DNA of 64,000 nucleotides from Maritalea mobilis (lineage in GTDB: Bacteria > Pseudomonadota > Alphaproteobacteria > Rhizobiales > Devosiaceae), in contig NZ_SNYR01000001.1 in NCBI RefSeq assembly GCF_004363175.1, forward strand, positions 1,364,001 through 1,428,000, written 5' to 3'. Below are positions 25,069 to 35,007 of this stretch, in pieces; position 1 is the stretch's first letter; every line of letters starts with the position of its first letter. The notes under the pieces are model-generated. The model did no database searches. It was not told the origin of the DNA and was given only the letters and a program-made list of their open reading frames with translations. A program made the position numbers and the translations under genes.

Positions 25069-27384
25069 CTAGTTGGCGGCCCATTCGGCCAGCACTTCTT
25101 CAAAGATTTGAGTGCCTGCCGCGCCCTTTTCCAAGGTCAAAATCGCTTTGCGGCCAGTGCCATAAATCAGAGGTAAATCGAGCCAGCCATTTTGGCCGAG
25201 AAGTTCAAGGTTACGCGCCACATCATTTTCTGAACCGCTCATAGCGAACAGGAATGAGTTATCGACGATCCGCACGGATGCACCAACCAAGGTCGTGCCT
25301 TGCGCCAATTCCTGGTCTTTCATCAACACGCCAGGCAAACTGGCAATGCTGCCACCAAGGAAGCTATCGGTAACCGTGAAGTTCACTTCAACCAAATGGC
25401 TAGCAGGCAACGCCTCATCACTATTTTTGCGGATCAACATATCAACAGACAAGTTGCGCGCAGGAATAGACGCTGATGCGCGGATCGTTGGAATTCCCAA
25501 CTCATCCACATCACGTGTCCACTGGGTTTGCCCCGAAAATGGAACGGCACCGCCAGCACCACTTGTTTGTTCTTCAATCAACAAGGATTGTGAACCAGCA
25601 GTTGCTTGCGCAGTCGGGTCCTGAACATTCAACGGATTTTCCGTCGTGTCTTCCGCCGAAACACTGTCATCTTCGCTAGGCAAGCGAGCATCATCTGAAG
25701 CAGTAGCCGTATCAGTGCCTGATGCATCATCCGTCGGCGTATCCGTTGCTGGCGTGTCAGTGCCAGTAGCGGCTGCACTATCGTCAGTCGTTGCTGCGTC
25801 AGTGGTCGCGCTATCTGTTTGGTCAGATGGCTCTTCTGGTGTCAAACGTGGCGCTTCACCGCCTGTGTCGCTTGTGCCCGGTGCAGTGTTGTTGCCGGTA
25901 TTAGCCGGTGTCACATCGCGCACATTTGTTTGCGGAGGTGTTTCAGTATTACTTGTGTCTGTCGGCTGTGGGGTTTCGCCTGTGTCCCCATTTGTTGGAT
26001 TTGAAATCAAATCACTCAACCCAACCTGCGCCAGCACTGGATCAAGGTTCACATAACCTTCACGCCAGGCCCAATAAGTGCCGCCACCCAATAGGCCAAT
26101 CAACAAAACAAACACGCCAAGGAAAACCAACAAGCCGCCACCGCCGCCTGATTGCTCATCCTCAACAAAGTCTTCACTCTCTTCGACAAGCTCTGGCTTG
26201 CTCGTCTCTTTTTCGGCAGCCGCTGCAATTGCGCCTTTTGACGTTTCGCTCAACAGCGCTTCATCAGCGCTAGGCTCATGTTTACCCTCAGCTTCACGAT
26301 CCAACGCCAACAGAGCGCGATCAATCGCCGCTTGCGCGTCGTCATCATCCTCATCAGATTGACGCAAGTCTTCGGGATCGACATCGACTTCCCGCACACT
26401 GGAAAGTGCCGCCTCAACATTATTATTTGCAACAGGTTCTGCGCTCACAACATTAGGTGTTGGGGCGTTAAGGCCCGCTGCAGCTCGCGCTTGCGCAATA
26501 ACATCGTCTACACTGTTGGCGGTATATTCACTTGGCGTATCATCGCCAAGCTCTTCCAACTGCGCCACCAAATCGCTATTTTCATCGTCATCATCTGCAG
26601 TCTCGTCAATTTCCGATGCCTGCTCTTCTTCTTGAGCATCTTGTTCGACGTCTGCAACTTCAGGCTCAGATGCATCTTCTTCAGACACATCTGACTGGTC
26701 TTCAGGCTCTTCAACATCCACTTGCGAAGAAATTGGCGCTTCTTCGACAACAGCCTCAGTCTGTTCTTCCAGCGCATCTTCCTCTTCAGGTTGATGATCT
26801 TCAACCACACTCGAGGCATCTTGTTCTTCGACAGAAAACTCTTCTTCAATCGGCGCTTGCTCAAAACTATCATCAGCACCATCATCGCTGGCCACATGCT
26901 CTGCAGCATATTCCGCTTGTTCTGGTGCTTGCTCGGCTTCATCAACAAGTTCTTCGATTGTTGTCGAGGTCTCTTCTGCAGGTTCTACCTCGTCAACTGC
27001 AAGCGTTTCCGTCTCAACAGCAGTTTCAACCTCAGCCTCAACTTCTGCTTCAGGCTCCTCAACTGGCGCAGCAGGTTGCGGCTCAACCGCAACCTCTTCT
27101 GGCATAGAAGGTGTTGGCACGGCCTGCTCAACGGTTGCTTCTTGCTCCCGATGAGAAAGGCCCTGCAAAAGCTTTTCGGTTGCTTCTTGCTCAACTTGGC
27201 GAATGCAGTCTTCTAGCGTCAAGCGATGTTGGGTGATTTCCCGCGCAGGAATAGGCGGTTCAATCGCATGCAATTGCGTCACCAGCGCCGAACGCGCCTT
27301 TTCGTAAACAGCCCGACGGGCTGTGCCGTTATTCTCCGGCAAGGCGTCAATCGCCCGGCGCAAAAGCTCTCTATAATCTGCCAT
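25069..27384 (-). CDS. Large acidic single-pass membrane protein of unknown function
   Basis: The 771-residue protein has four parts. Residues 1-75 form a helical N-terminal domain (MADYRELLRRAIDALPENNG, RRAVYEKARSALVTQL). Residues ~80-415 are very acidic and low-complexity, dominated by Glu, Asp, Ala and Val. A Gly-flanked membrane helix lies at ~413-438 (LLVFLGVFVLLIGLLGG). Residues ~455-595 are Thr/Asp/Pro-rich, and ~600-771 form a folded C-terminal domain (QTQWTRDVDELGIPTIRASA ... GTGRKAILTLEKG). The acidic part is probably cytoplasmic and the Thr-rich part and C-terminal domain periplasmic. It lies downstream of purA. I do not recognise a function. Confidence 0.75.
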   Translation of the reverse strand: MADYRELLRRAIDALPENNGTARRAVYEKARSALVTQLHAIEPPIPAREITQHRLTLEDCIRQVEQEATEKLLQGLSHREQEATVEQAVPTPSMPEEVAVEPQPAAPVEEPEAEVEAEVETAVETETLAVDEVEPAEETSTTIEELVDEAEQAPEQAEYAAEHVASDDGADDSFEQAPIEEEFSVEEQDASSVVEDHQPEEEDALEEQTEAVVEEAPISSQVDVEEPEDQSDVSEEDASEPEVADVEQDAQEEEQASEIDETADDDDENSDLVAQLEELGDDTPSEYTANSVDDVIAQARAAAGLNAPTPNVVSAEPVANNNVEAALSSVREVDVDPEDLRQSDEDDDDAQAAIDRALLALDREAEGKHEPSADEALLSETSKGAIAAAAEKETSKPELVEESEDFVEDEQSGGGGGLLVFLGVFVLLIGLLGGGTYWAWREGYVNLDPVLAQVGLSDLISNPTNGDTGETPQPTDTSNTETPPQTNVRDVTPANTGNNTAPGTSDTGGEAPRLTPEEPSDQTDSATTDAATTDDSAAATGTDTPATDTPTDDASGTDTATASDDARLPSEDDSVSAEDTTENPLNVQDPTAQATAGSQSLLIEEQTSGAGGAVPFSGQTQWTRDVDELGIPTIRASASIPARNLSVDMLIRKNSDEALPASHLVEVNFTVTDSFLGGSIASLPGVLMKDQELAQGTTLVGASVRIVDNSFLFAMSGSENDVARNLELLGQNGWLDLPLIYGTGRKAILTLEKGAAGTQIFEEVLAEWAAN

Positions 27385-27443
27385 CAGCTACTTATACTCA
27401 TTCCGTTGGGTCTTAACCCTTTATTAGTTGTAGCGAAAAAAAC

Positions 27444-28736
27444 TTAGTCTTGAAAAGGGTCATGCACCAAAATGCTGTCTAAACGCTCTGGGGATGTGGA
27501 TAGAACGGCAACAGGTGTGCCAATCAGTTCTTCAATCCGACGCACATATTTAACCGCTTCCGCTGGCAAATCAGCCCAAGACCGCGCCCCAGCAGTAGTG
27601 CCTTGCCAACCTTCCAAGGTTTCATAAATCGGCTGAACATTAGCCTGCCCCTGCATGGTCGATGGCAAATAATCAATGCGCTCGCCATCCAATTCATAGC
27701 CAACACAAACTTTGATTTCTTTCATGCCATCCAAAACATCAAGCTTGGTCAACGCAATGCCATTGATGCCAGAAACCTGAACCGTTTGCTTCACCAAAAC
27801 AGCGTCAAACCAGCCACAACGACGCTTACGCCCTGTGTTCACGCCCCACTCATGGCCTTTTTCACCAAGATATTCGCCAATCTCATTGATTTGCTCAGTT
27901 GGGAAAGGTCCCTCGCCCACGCGTGTTGTGTAGGCTTTGGTGATGCCCAAAACATAGTCCAACGCACCTGGCCCCAGGCCAGAACCGTTAGCAGCCTGTC
28001 CACCGATGGTGTTCGATGATGTAACAAATGGATAGGTGCCATGCTCAATATCAAGCAACGCGCCTTGCGCACCTTCAAACAAAATGCGCTTGCCATCGCG
28101 ACGCATCTGATTGAGCTTTTCCCAAACGCGACCAGAGAAGGGCAGCAATTCGTCGGCAACTTCCATCAATTCATCATAGATGGTTTCAGCTTTCACTTCA
28201 TCAATGCCCAACCCGCGACGCAGTGCATTGTGGTGACGCAACAAGCGCTCAATCTTCGCTTTCAAAATTTCTGGATCAGCCAAATCAGCCACACGAATAG
28301 CGCGACGACCAACCTTATCTTCATAAGCTGGGCCCATGCCACGTTTTGTGGTGCCGATCTTCAGACCTGCATTTGAATTCTCACGGAAGCTATCCAGCTC
28401 ACGGTGCAGCGATAGAATTAAGCATGCATTGTCGGCCACCATCAAATTCTCTGGTGAAATTTCAACGCCCTGGCCGCGCAACAATGCCAGCTCTTTCACA
28501 AAATGGTGCGGATCAACCACGACACCATTGCCGATAACAGAGAATTTGCCCGGGCGCACAACGCCAGATGGCAACAATGCTGTTTTATAAGTGACCCCAT
28601 CGATTACCAAAGTATGGCCGGCATTGTGACCACCTTGGAAGCGCACAACAACGTCAGCGCGCTCGCTCAACCAGTCAACAATTTTGCCCTTGCCTTCATC
28701 GCCCCATTGGGAGCCGATCACAACAACATTTGCCAT
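27444..28736 (-). CDS. purA: Adenylosuccinate synthetase
   Basis: PurA joins IMP and aspartate with GTP, the first committed step to AMP. The 430-residue protein shows [16 protein letters not shown] (GTP loop), [58 protein letters not shown] and [15 protein letters not shown] lies ahead of the ATG at 28736. With purC at 4.8 kb it is one of two dispersed purine genes here. The acidic membrane protein lies 59 bases downstream. Confidence 0.97.
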   Translation of the reverse strand: MANVVVIGSQWGDEGKGKIVDWLSERADVVVRFQGGHNAGHTLVIDGVTYKTALLPSGVVRPGKFSVIGNGVVVDPHHFVKELALLRGQGVEISPENLMVADNACLILSLHRELDSFRENSNAGLKIGTTKRGMGPAYEDKVGRRAIRVADLADPEILKAKIERLLRHHNALRRGLGIDEVKAETIYDELMEVADELLPFSGRVWEKLNQMRRDGKRILFEGAQGALLDIEHGTYPFVTSSNTIGGQAANGSGLGPGALDYVLGITKAYTTRVGEGPFPTEQINEIGEYLGEKGHEWGVNTGRKRRCGWFDAVLVKQTVQVSGINGIALTKLDVLDGMKEIKVCVGYELDGERIDYLPSTMQGQANVQPIYETLEGWQGTTAGARSWADLPAEAVKYVRRIEELIGTPVAVLSTSPERLDSILVHDPFQD

Positions 28737-28902
28737 TTAACTTAATTCTCCTTCACGACCACTTTTATTGGCACAGGATTGGGACAGAATAATGCCCAAA
28801 TTATATACCCAATGCCCACAAAAGCTGATCTTTCGGTCCATTTGGGTGTTTAGAACCGGTTCAAAACCTGATAAGCGAAGCTGATATAGCAAAAGTGAAC
28901 CT

Positions 28903-29886
28903 ATGACAAAACCACAATCCGCAGTAAACGTAAGAAAAAATCCGTTCCATCAACTGTTTAATCAGCCCTATCTGCTTTTGGTGCTCACCTCGCTGTTCTG
29001 GGGCGGCAATATGGTTGCCGGCAAACTCGCCGTGGACGACATTTCCCCGACCGCCCTAATTGCTGGTCGGTTTACGCTTGGCTTTCTTGTCATCCTGCCT
29101 TTTGCTTGGCCGCATTTGCGCAAAGACTTGCCTATATTGCTGAAAAACTTCTGGCTTTTGGCATTTTACGGTGCTGTTGGCTTCTCCGGTTTTAATCTAT
29201 TTCTCTATCTTGGGGCACAACACACAACTGCCGTCAATGGAGCGATTGAGCAAGCCTCCATTCCCATGATGGTGATGATGGCCAATTTTGTCCTGTTCAA
29301 ACAACGCGCCTACCCATTGCAGCTTTTGGGCGTTGTGTTGACGCTTGTCGGCGTAATTTATGTGGCAACAGCAGGCAATCCCATGCGGCTTGCCCGCATG
29401 GACATCAATATTGGTGACGGCCTCGTACTCATCGCCTGCGTGATCTATGCCGCCTATTCGGTTTGCCTACGCTATCGTCCAACCATCCACTGGATGACCT
29501 TTCTTGCGGTCACCTTCTTCTTTGCGACCCTAGGCGCACTTTTTTACCAGCTCTTTCTGGGTGGCCTGCCAGAGTTTGTTGCCGCAATCCCAAAAATCAC
29601 ACCGCTCGGCTGGGTTTTGGTGATCTATACTGGCCTTTTTCCGTCTATTCTCTCGCAGCTATTTTATGCCCGTGGCGTGGAAATGATCGGCGCTAATCGC
29701 GCCAGCCTGTTCATCAACGCGTTGCCACTCTTTGGCGCACTTCTCTCAGTGATCATTTTGGGCGAAGCCTTGCAAAGCTATCACTTTGTGGCGGCAATCT
29801 TTATTGTTGCCGGGATCACCATGGCAGAATATGCGGTGCGCTCCGCCAAAAAGCGCGAAGCCAAGAAAGAGGGTAGCAATGAGTGA
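28903..29886 (+). CDS. EamA/DMT-superfamily transporter
   Basis: The 327-residue protein has ten predicted membrane segments in two EamA repeats. The first opens YLLLVLTSLFWGGNMVAGKLAV, with the family W-G-N/S motif near the first helix; the second begins near GDGLVLIACVIYAAYSVCL. DMT carriers export metabolites such as amino acids; the substrate is unknown. It diverges from purA across 166 bases, which hold no other gene. Its stop codon overlaps the slyX start by 8 bases, so the two are co-transcribed. Confidence 0.88.
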   Translation: MTKPQSAVNVRKNPFHQLFNQPYLLLVLTSLFWGGNMVAGKLAVDDISPTALIAGRFTLGFLVILPFAWPHLRKDLPILLKNFWLLAFYGAVGFSGFNLFLYLGAQHTTAVNGAIEQASIPMMVMMANFVLFKQRAYPLQLLGVVLTLVGVIYVATAGNPMRLARMDINIGDGLVLIACVIYAAYSVCLRYRPTIHWMTFLAVTFFFATLGALFYQLFLGGLPEFVAAIPKITPLGWVLVIYTGLFPSILSQLFYARGVEMIGANRASLFINALPLFGALLSVIILGEALQSYHFVAAIFIVAGITMAEYAVRSAKKREAKKEGSNE

Positions 29887-30091
29887 AAATAAGGATTTGC
29901 GAGAACGCATCGAAGCGTTGGAAATGCGCATTGCCTATCAGGATCAAACCATCGAAGATTTGAACCAAACCATCACCAAGCAATGGACTGAGTTCGATAA
30001 ACTCAACCGCGAAATTGCTAAGCTCTATGCCCAGATGGAAGAAATGGACAATAGCGGCGGCGAGATCGTAGACCGCCCACCGCACTATTGA
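29879..30091 (+). CDS. slyX: SlyX family protein
   Basis: The 70-residue protein is one coiled coil (LRERIEALEMRIAYQDQTIEDL) with the SlyX C-terminal tail ending DRPPHY. SlyX is widespread in proteobacteria and has no settled function. The ATG at 29879 overlaps the end of the DMT transporter gene. The longer in-frame start at 29786 was rejected because its extra residues mirror the transporter in another frame. Confidence 0.85.
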   Translation: MSENKDLRERIEALEMRIAYQDQTIEDLNQTITKQWTEFDKLNREIAKLYAQMEEMDNSGGEIVDRPPHY

Positions 30092-30103
30092 GCCCTGCTA
30101 AAA

Positions 30104-30142
30104 AACGAAACAGGGAAAGCCTGCTCAACCACGCTTTCCCTG
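30104..30142 (-). terminator. Terminator downstream of serA
   Basis: A 10-base perfect stem CAGGGAAAGC (30111-30120) and GCTTTCCCTG (30133-30142) closes a 12-base loop. On the minus strand a T-rich tail follows (TTTCGTTTTTT). It is placed to end serA transcripts and lies about 50 bases beyond the serA stop, also just after convergent slyX. Confidence 0.72.
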
Positions 30143-30153
30143 CTCTCATTAGA

Positions 30154-30171
30154 TGCGCGCTGCAGCGCGCA
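30154..30171. repeat. 18-base perfect palindrome
   Basis: TGCGCGCTGCAGCGCGCA is a perfect palindrome, located between the serA terminator and the serA stop codon. As RNA it would have almost no loop, so it is less likely to be a terminator than a DNA-level site or a chance GC palindrome. Confidence 0.6.
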
Positions 30172-30191
30172 CCGGCTGAATTTCAATACAC

Positions 30192-31775
30192 CTAGAATTT
30201 AAGCGGCTTAGCCTGCTTCACCCCTTCAAGGGCTGAAATTGTTTTCACTTGGGCGTCGCTCAAGTCACCATCAATATTGATCAGCGCAATCGCATCGCCG
30301 CCACTTTCCACGCGCCCCAAATTGAAGTTGGCGATGTTCACATCTTCATTGCCCAACAATGTGCCTAGGCGACCAATAAAGCCAGGTTTATCTTCGTTGG
30401 TGATGTAAAGCATGGACGGTGTAATCTCCGCTTCCATGTTCACGCCTTTCACTTGGATCAGACGCGGCTTGCCATCGGCAAACACGGTGCCCGCAACGGA
30501 ACGTTCTTGCCGTTCTGTGATCACCGTCAGGCGGATATAGTTTTCATAAGCGCCCTGTTGCTCACGGTTGACCGTTTCAACATGCATGCCACGATCCTTC
30601 GCCAGAACTGGTGCAGATACCATGTTCACATCGCCCAACAAAGGCTTCAAAACACCTGTGAGCAAGGCAGAAACCATCGGCTTGGTGTTGAGATCAGCCA
30701 CGTGGCCTTCAAACTCAATCCGCACGCCCTTAATGCCACTTTCCGTCAACTGACCCGCAAAGCTACCCAACATTTCAGCCAATTTCACAAATGGCATCAA
30801 TTTCGGCGCTTCTTCAGCGGAAATAGATGGGAAGTTCAATGCATTAGAGATGGCCCCATGCATCAAATAAGCACTCATTTGCTCTGCGACTTGCAGGGCC
30901 ACGTTTTCCTGCGCTTCAGTTGTGGACGCGCCTAGGTGCGGCGTTGCGATCAGATTTGGCGCCTCAAACAATGGATTGTCTGTTGCTGGCTCAACCTCGA
31001 ACACGTCCATGGCCGCGCCCGCCAACTTGCCGCTCTCAAGCGCATCTTTCAATGCCGCCTCATCAACAAGGCCACCGCGGGCACAGTTGATCAAACGTGC
31101 GCCATCTTTCATCTTCGCAATATTTTCAGCGCTGATGATGCCGCGTGTCGCGTCGGTCAATGGTGTGTGCAATGAAATAAAGTCAGCGCGAGCCAACAAT
31201 TCATCCAGCTCCACTTTCTCAACGCCAAGATCAAGCGCACGCTCGGGTGTAAGAAATGGGTCAAACGCAATGACCTTCATCTTAAGGCCTTGAGCACGAT
31301 CAGCCACAATGGCACCAATGTTCCCGCAACCGATAATGCCGAGTGTTTTGGCCGTCACCTCAACACCCATAAATTTAGACTTTTCCCATTTGCCAGCGCG
31401 TGTAGACGCATCAGCAGCTGGAATTTGGCGCGCCAAGGAAAGCAACAAAGAAATGGCGTGTTCAGCGGTCGTGATGGAATTGCCGAACGGCGTATTCATC
31501 ACAATAATGCCTTTGGCAGTGGCGTTTGGAATATCCACATTGTCCACGCCAATACCTGCACGACCAATCACTTTGAGATTGTCAGCGGCAGCAATAATTT
31601 TCTCGGTAACTTTGGTGGCAGAGCGGATCGCCAAGCCATCATATTGCCCGATGATCTCAAGCAATTTTTCTTTGTCTTTGCCGACATCTGGCAAGAAATC
31701 AACGTCCACGCCATTGTCGCGGAAAATCTGTACTGCTGTTTCGCTCAATTTGTCAGAAACAAGAACCTTAGGCAT
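30192..31775 (-). CDS. serA: D-3-phosphoglycerate dehydrogenase
   Basis: SerA oxidises 3-phosphoglycerate to 3-phosphohydroxypyruvate, the first step of serine synthesis. The 527-residue long form has a substrate domain, a Rossmann domain (LGIIGCGNIGAIVADRA), catalytic regions NCARGGLVDEAAL and ATPHLGASTTEAQENVALQ, an intervening ASB domain, and a C-terminal ACT domain (YITNEDKPGFIGRLGTLLG) that can bind serine. The ATG at 31775 is supported by GGAGG 5 bases upstream; the in-frame ATG at 31796 is not. SerC is encoded just upstream on the same strand, 77 bases away, so both probably form one operon. Confidence 0.96.
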   Translation of the reverse strand: MPKVLVSDKLSETAVQIFRDNGVDVDFLPDVGKDKEKLLEIIGQYDGLAIRSATKVTEKIIAAADNLKVIGRAGIGVDNVDIPNATAKGIIVMNTPFGNSITTAEHAISLLLSLARQIPAADASTRAGKWEKSKFMGVEVTAKTLGIIGCGNIGAIVADRAQGLKMKVIAFDPFLTPERALDLGVEKVELDELLARADFISLHTPLTDATRGIISAENIAKMKDGARLINCARGGLVDEAALKDALESGKLAGAAMDVFEVEPATDNPLFEAPNLIATPHLGASTTEAQENVALQVAEQMSAYLMHGAISNALNFPSISAEEAPKLMPFVKLAEMLGSFAGQLTESGIKGVRIEFEGHVADLNTKPMVSALLTGVLKPLLGDVNMVSAPVLAKDRGMHVETVNREQQGAYENYIRLTVITERQERSVAGTVFADGKPRLIQVKGVNMEAEITPSMLYITNEDKPGFIGRLGTLLGNEDVNIANFNLGRVESGGDAIALINIDGDLSDAQVKTISALEGVKQAKPLKF

Positions 31776-31852
31776 AAGTGCCTCCATAAATTTCAAAATT
31801 TTGGGAAAAAGGTTGGCAGCATTCCGCCAACCGGTCTCACTTTAGGAGGCGC

Positions 31853-33013
31853 CTAAAGCGCCGCTTTTTCCGCCGCAAAGGCAAAATCTAGCCAATGGGT
31901 CAGGGCTTCAAGGTCAGAAGTTTCAACCGTTGAACCTGCCCAGATCCGCAGCCCAGCTGGCGCATCGCGATATGCGCCAATATCATAGGCCACATCCTCT
32001 TTGTCCAACCGCGTTGCAATAGCCTTGGCAAAGGCAGCTTGCGCATCGGCATCAAGCGCAGCAATGTCGGGATCAACGATCTTCAAACACACTGACGTGT
32101 TTGACCGAGTTTCAGGCACTTCAGCCAGATTGGCCACCCAATCTGTCGCTTCAATCCATGCATTGAGCAAATTGAAGTTCGCATCGGCCCGCTTCTGAAG
32201 CCCGTTCTCGCCCAATGTTTTGGCCCATTCCATCGCATCAATCACATCTTCAATCACCATAAGTGATGGCGTGTTGATGGTCGCCGCCTCAAAAATGCCT
32301 TCAATCAATTTACCGCCTTTGGTGAGACGGAAGATTTTTGGCAATGGACGATCAGGCGTATAGCCTTCCAAACGCTCTACAGCACGTGGAGAAAGGATAA
32401 TCACCCCATGCGCACCTTCGCCACCGAGCACTTTCTGCCAAGAGAAGGTGGTAACATCGAGCTTGGTGAAATCTAGTTCTTGCGCAAACGCTGCTGATGT
32501 CGCATCGCAAATGCTCAAACCTTCGCGGTCCGCAGCAATCCAATCTGCGTTGGGCACGCGAACGCCAGAAGTTGTACCATTCCAAGTGAAAACAACATCG
32601 CGTGTCCAATCCACTTGGGTAAGATCAGGCAATTGGCCATAATCAGCATCCAAAACGCGTACATCGTCCAGCTTTAGCTGCTTGACCACATCGGTCACCC
32701 AACCAGCGCCAAAGCTTTCCCAAGCCAACATATCAACGCCGCGCGCGCCCAGCATAGACCAAAGGGCCATTTCAACAGCACCAGTGTCAGAAGCAGGCAC
32801 AATGCCGATGCGATAATCATCAGGCACATTGAGCAATTCGCGCGTCAAATCAATCGCATATTGAATGCGAGCCTTGGCAGGCTTGGCACGGTGAGACCGA
32901 CCCAACAATTTGTCATTGAGAAATTCAGCCGTCCAGTTTGGACGCTTTGTGCACGGCCCAGATGAGAATCTGGGGTTCGCCGGGCGCACGTCCGGCTTCA
33001 AAATATCTGTCAT
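31853..33013 (-). CDS. serC: Phosphoserine aminotransferase
   Basis: SerC transaminates 3-phosphohydroxypyruvate to phosphoserine using PLP. The 386-residue protein opens with [20 protein letters not shown]. The PLP lysine lies in [17 protein letters not shown], and [15 protein letters not shown] and [16 protein letters not shown] are also present. This is the form typical of alphaproteobacteria rather than the enterobacterial SerC. AAAGGG precedes the ATG. Together with serA it covers the first two steps of serine synthesis; serB is not in the window. Confidence 0.94.
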   Translation of the reverse strand: MTDILKPDVRPANPRFSSGPCTKRPNWTAEFLNDKLLGRSHRAKPAKARIQYAIDLTRELLNVPDDYRIGIVPASDTGAVEMALWSMLGARGVDMLAWESFGAGWVTDVVKQLKLDDVRVLDADYGQLPDLTQVDWTRDVVFTWNGTTSGVRVPNADWIAADREGLSICDATSAAFAQELDFTKLDVTTFSWQKVLGGEGAHGVIILSPRAVERLEGYTPDRPLPKIFRLTKGGKLIEGIFEAATINTPSLMVIEDVIDAMEWAKTLGENGLQKRADANFNLLNAWIEATDWVANLAEVPETRSNTSVCLKIVDPDIAALDADAQAAFAKAIATRLDKEDVAYDIGAYRDAPAGLRIWAGSTVETSDLEALTHWLDFAFAAEKAAL

Positions 33014-33134
33014 GTCACTACCCTTTCAGATAGGCGCCCCTCGTTGGGGAGGGGTGGCCCACTGACCGGGATAGTTGCATTTATCATCCGCGTCAATATT
33101 TTTTATTGTCGGACAAAATTGGAACCAGCCAAAT

Positions 33135-33164
33135 AAAAACCCCGGCGCAAGGACCGGGGTTTTT
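33135..33164 (-). terminator. Terminator downstream of the outer-membrane protein gene
   Basis: AAAAACCCCGG (33135-33145) and CCGGGGTTTTT (33154-33164) form an 11-base stem with an 8-base loop. T tracts occur on both strands, so it can work in either direction. It lies 20 bases after the stop of the beta-barrel gene. Confidence 0.92.
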
Positions 33165-33185
33165 AAATTTGAATGTGCGTTGCGC

Positions 33186-33887
33186 TTAATAGAAGCGATA
33201 GCGAATGCTTGCACGAATTTCGTGCGCAACTGCATCCTGCACCCACATGCCAGAGCCTTGAGTTGAGAACCCTTTGTGCCACAATGCACGGTACCCAATA
33301 TCAGCAACAGCAGCGCCCATATCATAGGCAACACCAGCCATCACAGCACCAGCCCAAGAGCGGTTACCAGCGCCAGCTGCAAGATCTGGGTTTGTCGCGT
33401 GGGTCGCTGATGTATAGTGCCAAGCTTTACCCAAACCTGCACCAACATAGCCCTGCCAACCACCGTCAGCGCTTAGGCCCATGCCGCCCAAATCGAAATC
33501 ATAATAAACGTTTGCAAGAGCAACAGTTGAGCGCAAATCAGCTGAATAGCCATTGGCGGTCAAACCAGTGTTCCGCAACCAATCAACGGTCAAATCCGTG
33601 CGGAAACCGTTGCCAAATTCATAACCAGCACCTGCACCAAAGCTGTAGCCCCAGCCCATATCAGTCGGCGTGGCCGAGTTTGGACATGGACAAAACTCTA
33701 CATTACGCGCCCACATTGCGTTACCCGCAACAGAACCACGCAAATAAAACGCACCGGAAAGGCCGTAATCTACTTCTGGCAATTCAGGATATTCTGGTTC
33801 AGGCTGTGGCCAATCGGCGGCCAACGCGCTTGTTCCAAACATTGAGGCAGCTGCAAACAACGCAGCACCAATCCACTTAAGCATCAT
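33186..33887 (-). CDS. Outer-membrane beta-barrel protein (Omp25/Omp31-like)
   Basis: The product of about 233 residues has a signal peptide (LKWIGAALFAAASMFGTSALA) and a mature part of alternating aromatic strands rich in Gly and Tyr: YSFGAGAGYEFGNGFRTDLT, NVYYDFDLGGMGLSADGGWQ. It ends ASIRYRFY, the C-terminal aromatic signature read by the BAM complex. This matches the eight-stranded porin-like Omp25/Omp31 family of Hyphomicrobiales. AAGGA lies 5-8 bases before two adjacent ATGs (33887 and 33884). It diverges from the DMT transporter at 34053 over an AT-rich gap. Confidence 0.87.
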   Translation of the reverse strand: MMLKWIGAALFAAASMFGTSALAADWPQPEPEYPELPEVDYGLSGAFYLRGSVAGNAMWARNVEFCPCPNSATPTDMGWGYSFGAGAGYEFGNGFRTDLTVDWLRNTGLTANGYSADLRSTVALANVYYDFDLGGMGLSADGGWQGYVGAGLGKAWHYTSATHATNPDLAAGAGNRSWAGAVMAGVAYDMGAAVADIGYRALWHKGFSTQGSGMWVQDAVAHEIRASIRYRFY

Positions 33888-34052
33888 TCTAATCCTTCTA
33901 CGCAAGCCACTTTTCTTGACTTTCCGAGAAGGAGTATGCGTGCTCTTTCTTAAAACGCACTTAACCTAAAAATTTAACCCTAATTTTTTTTGAATATTTT
34001 GATATAGTTAGATTCTCTTCTTATCGATATTCCACTTTATTCAGGATCTATT

Positions 34053-34988
34053 ATGGCTCAGCAATCACGCACATTTGGCGACTGGATTTTGCTTTTATTT
34101 CTGGTACTTGTGTGGGGTAGCTCCTTTGTGAGCATCAAATATATTGTCGAATATATTCCGCCCATGTGGATCGCCGCGATGCGGTTGACAATTGCTGCAA
34201 TTTTAATGGGTTTATTTGCATTTTGGCGCAATATTCGCCTGCCAAACACCAAAAAAGAGTGGATTGCATGCGCGGCAATGGGTGCCTTGGGCACCGCAAT
34301 GCCCTTCATGTTGATCAACTATGCAACCCAGTTTTTGCCCTCTTCAATCGCTGGCCTGATGATGGCTACTGTGCCGATCCAAGTCATGCTTTTATCGCTT
34401 GTCTTTTTGCCGGAGGAAAAGGCAACTCTTTTGCGGGTTATGGGCTTAGCTGCAGGTTTTCTTGGCGTCACCGCCGTTATTTTGGGCAACAATAATCAAG
34501 AAGCGGCCGCTGTCGCCTTCTCGCTGCTGCCGTTTATATTGTTGATTATTGCCACATCGGGCTATGCCAGCAATTCGCTGATTTCCAGACGCGTTTTGGA
34601 AATGCCCGCCATGACAAAGTCACTGGGTGTGTTGATTTTTGCAGCCATCACAGCTTCGATATGCGCGCTCATTTTTGAGCCTGTGCCCAACACCCCAAAT
34701 ATGGGCGCCTGGGCTGGCGTGATCTATTTGGCGTTGTTACCTACTTGGGCCACAACCATTGCCCTATATGTGCTGCTGGACCGCACAAGTGCAGCATTTG
34801 TAACTCTGTCGAATTACTTCATTCCTGCCGCATCTATTATCTTCGGTGCCGTATTGTTCCAAGAACAACTCAGCATCCTGCAGTTTGTTGGGTTCGGCAT
34901 TATTCTGTTGGGCGTAGGCATTTCAGAAGGTGTGATACGCCCCCGGAAAAGAAAAAAGCGGCAGTATCCACCGCCGCCTTCAGCATAA
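34053..34988 (+). CDS. EamA/DMT-superfamily transporter
   Basis: The 311-residue protein has ten membrane segments in two EamA repeats, starting WILLLFLVLVWGSSFVSIKY. It ends in a very basic tail (PRKRKKRQYPPPPSA). It is only loosely similar to the DMT transporter at 28903, so they are probably not recent duplicates. The substrate is unknown. It is convergent with glmM, whose stop lies 20 bases further on. Confidence 0.87.
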   Translation: MAQQSRTFGDWILLLFLVLVWGSSFVSIKYIVEYIPPMWIAAMRLTIAAILMGLFAFWRNIRLPNTKKEWIACAAMGALGTAMPFMLINYATQFLPSSIAGLMMATVPIQVMLLSLVFLPEEKATLLRVMGLAAGFLGVTAVILGNNNQEAAAVAFSLLPFILLIIATSGYASNSLISRRVLEMPAMTKSLGVLIFAAITASICALIFEPVPNTPNMGAWAGVIYLALLPTWATTIALYVLLDRTSAAFVTLSNYFIPAASIIFGAVLFQEQLSILQFVGFGIILLGVGISEGVIRPRKRKKRQYPPPPSA

Positions 34989-35007
34989 TCATCCGTTGGG
35001 CGCTTGC

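Noticed and set aside
26508-27216. Several ORFs of 140-190 codons overlapping the acidic 771-residue gene
   Set aside because: They are low-complexity Leu/Gln/His or Lys/Arg runs created by the Glu/Ala/Thr repeats read in other frames.
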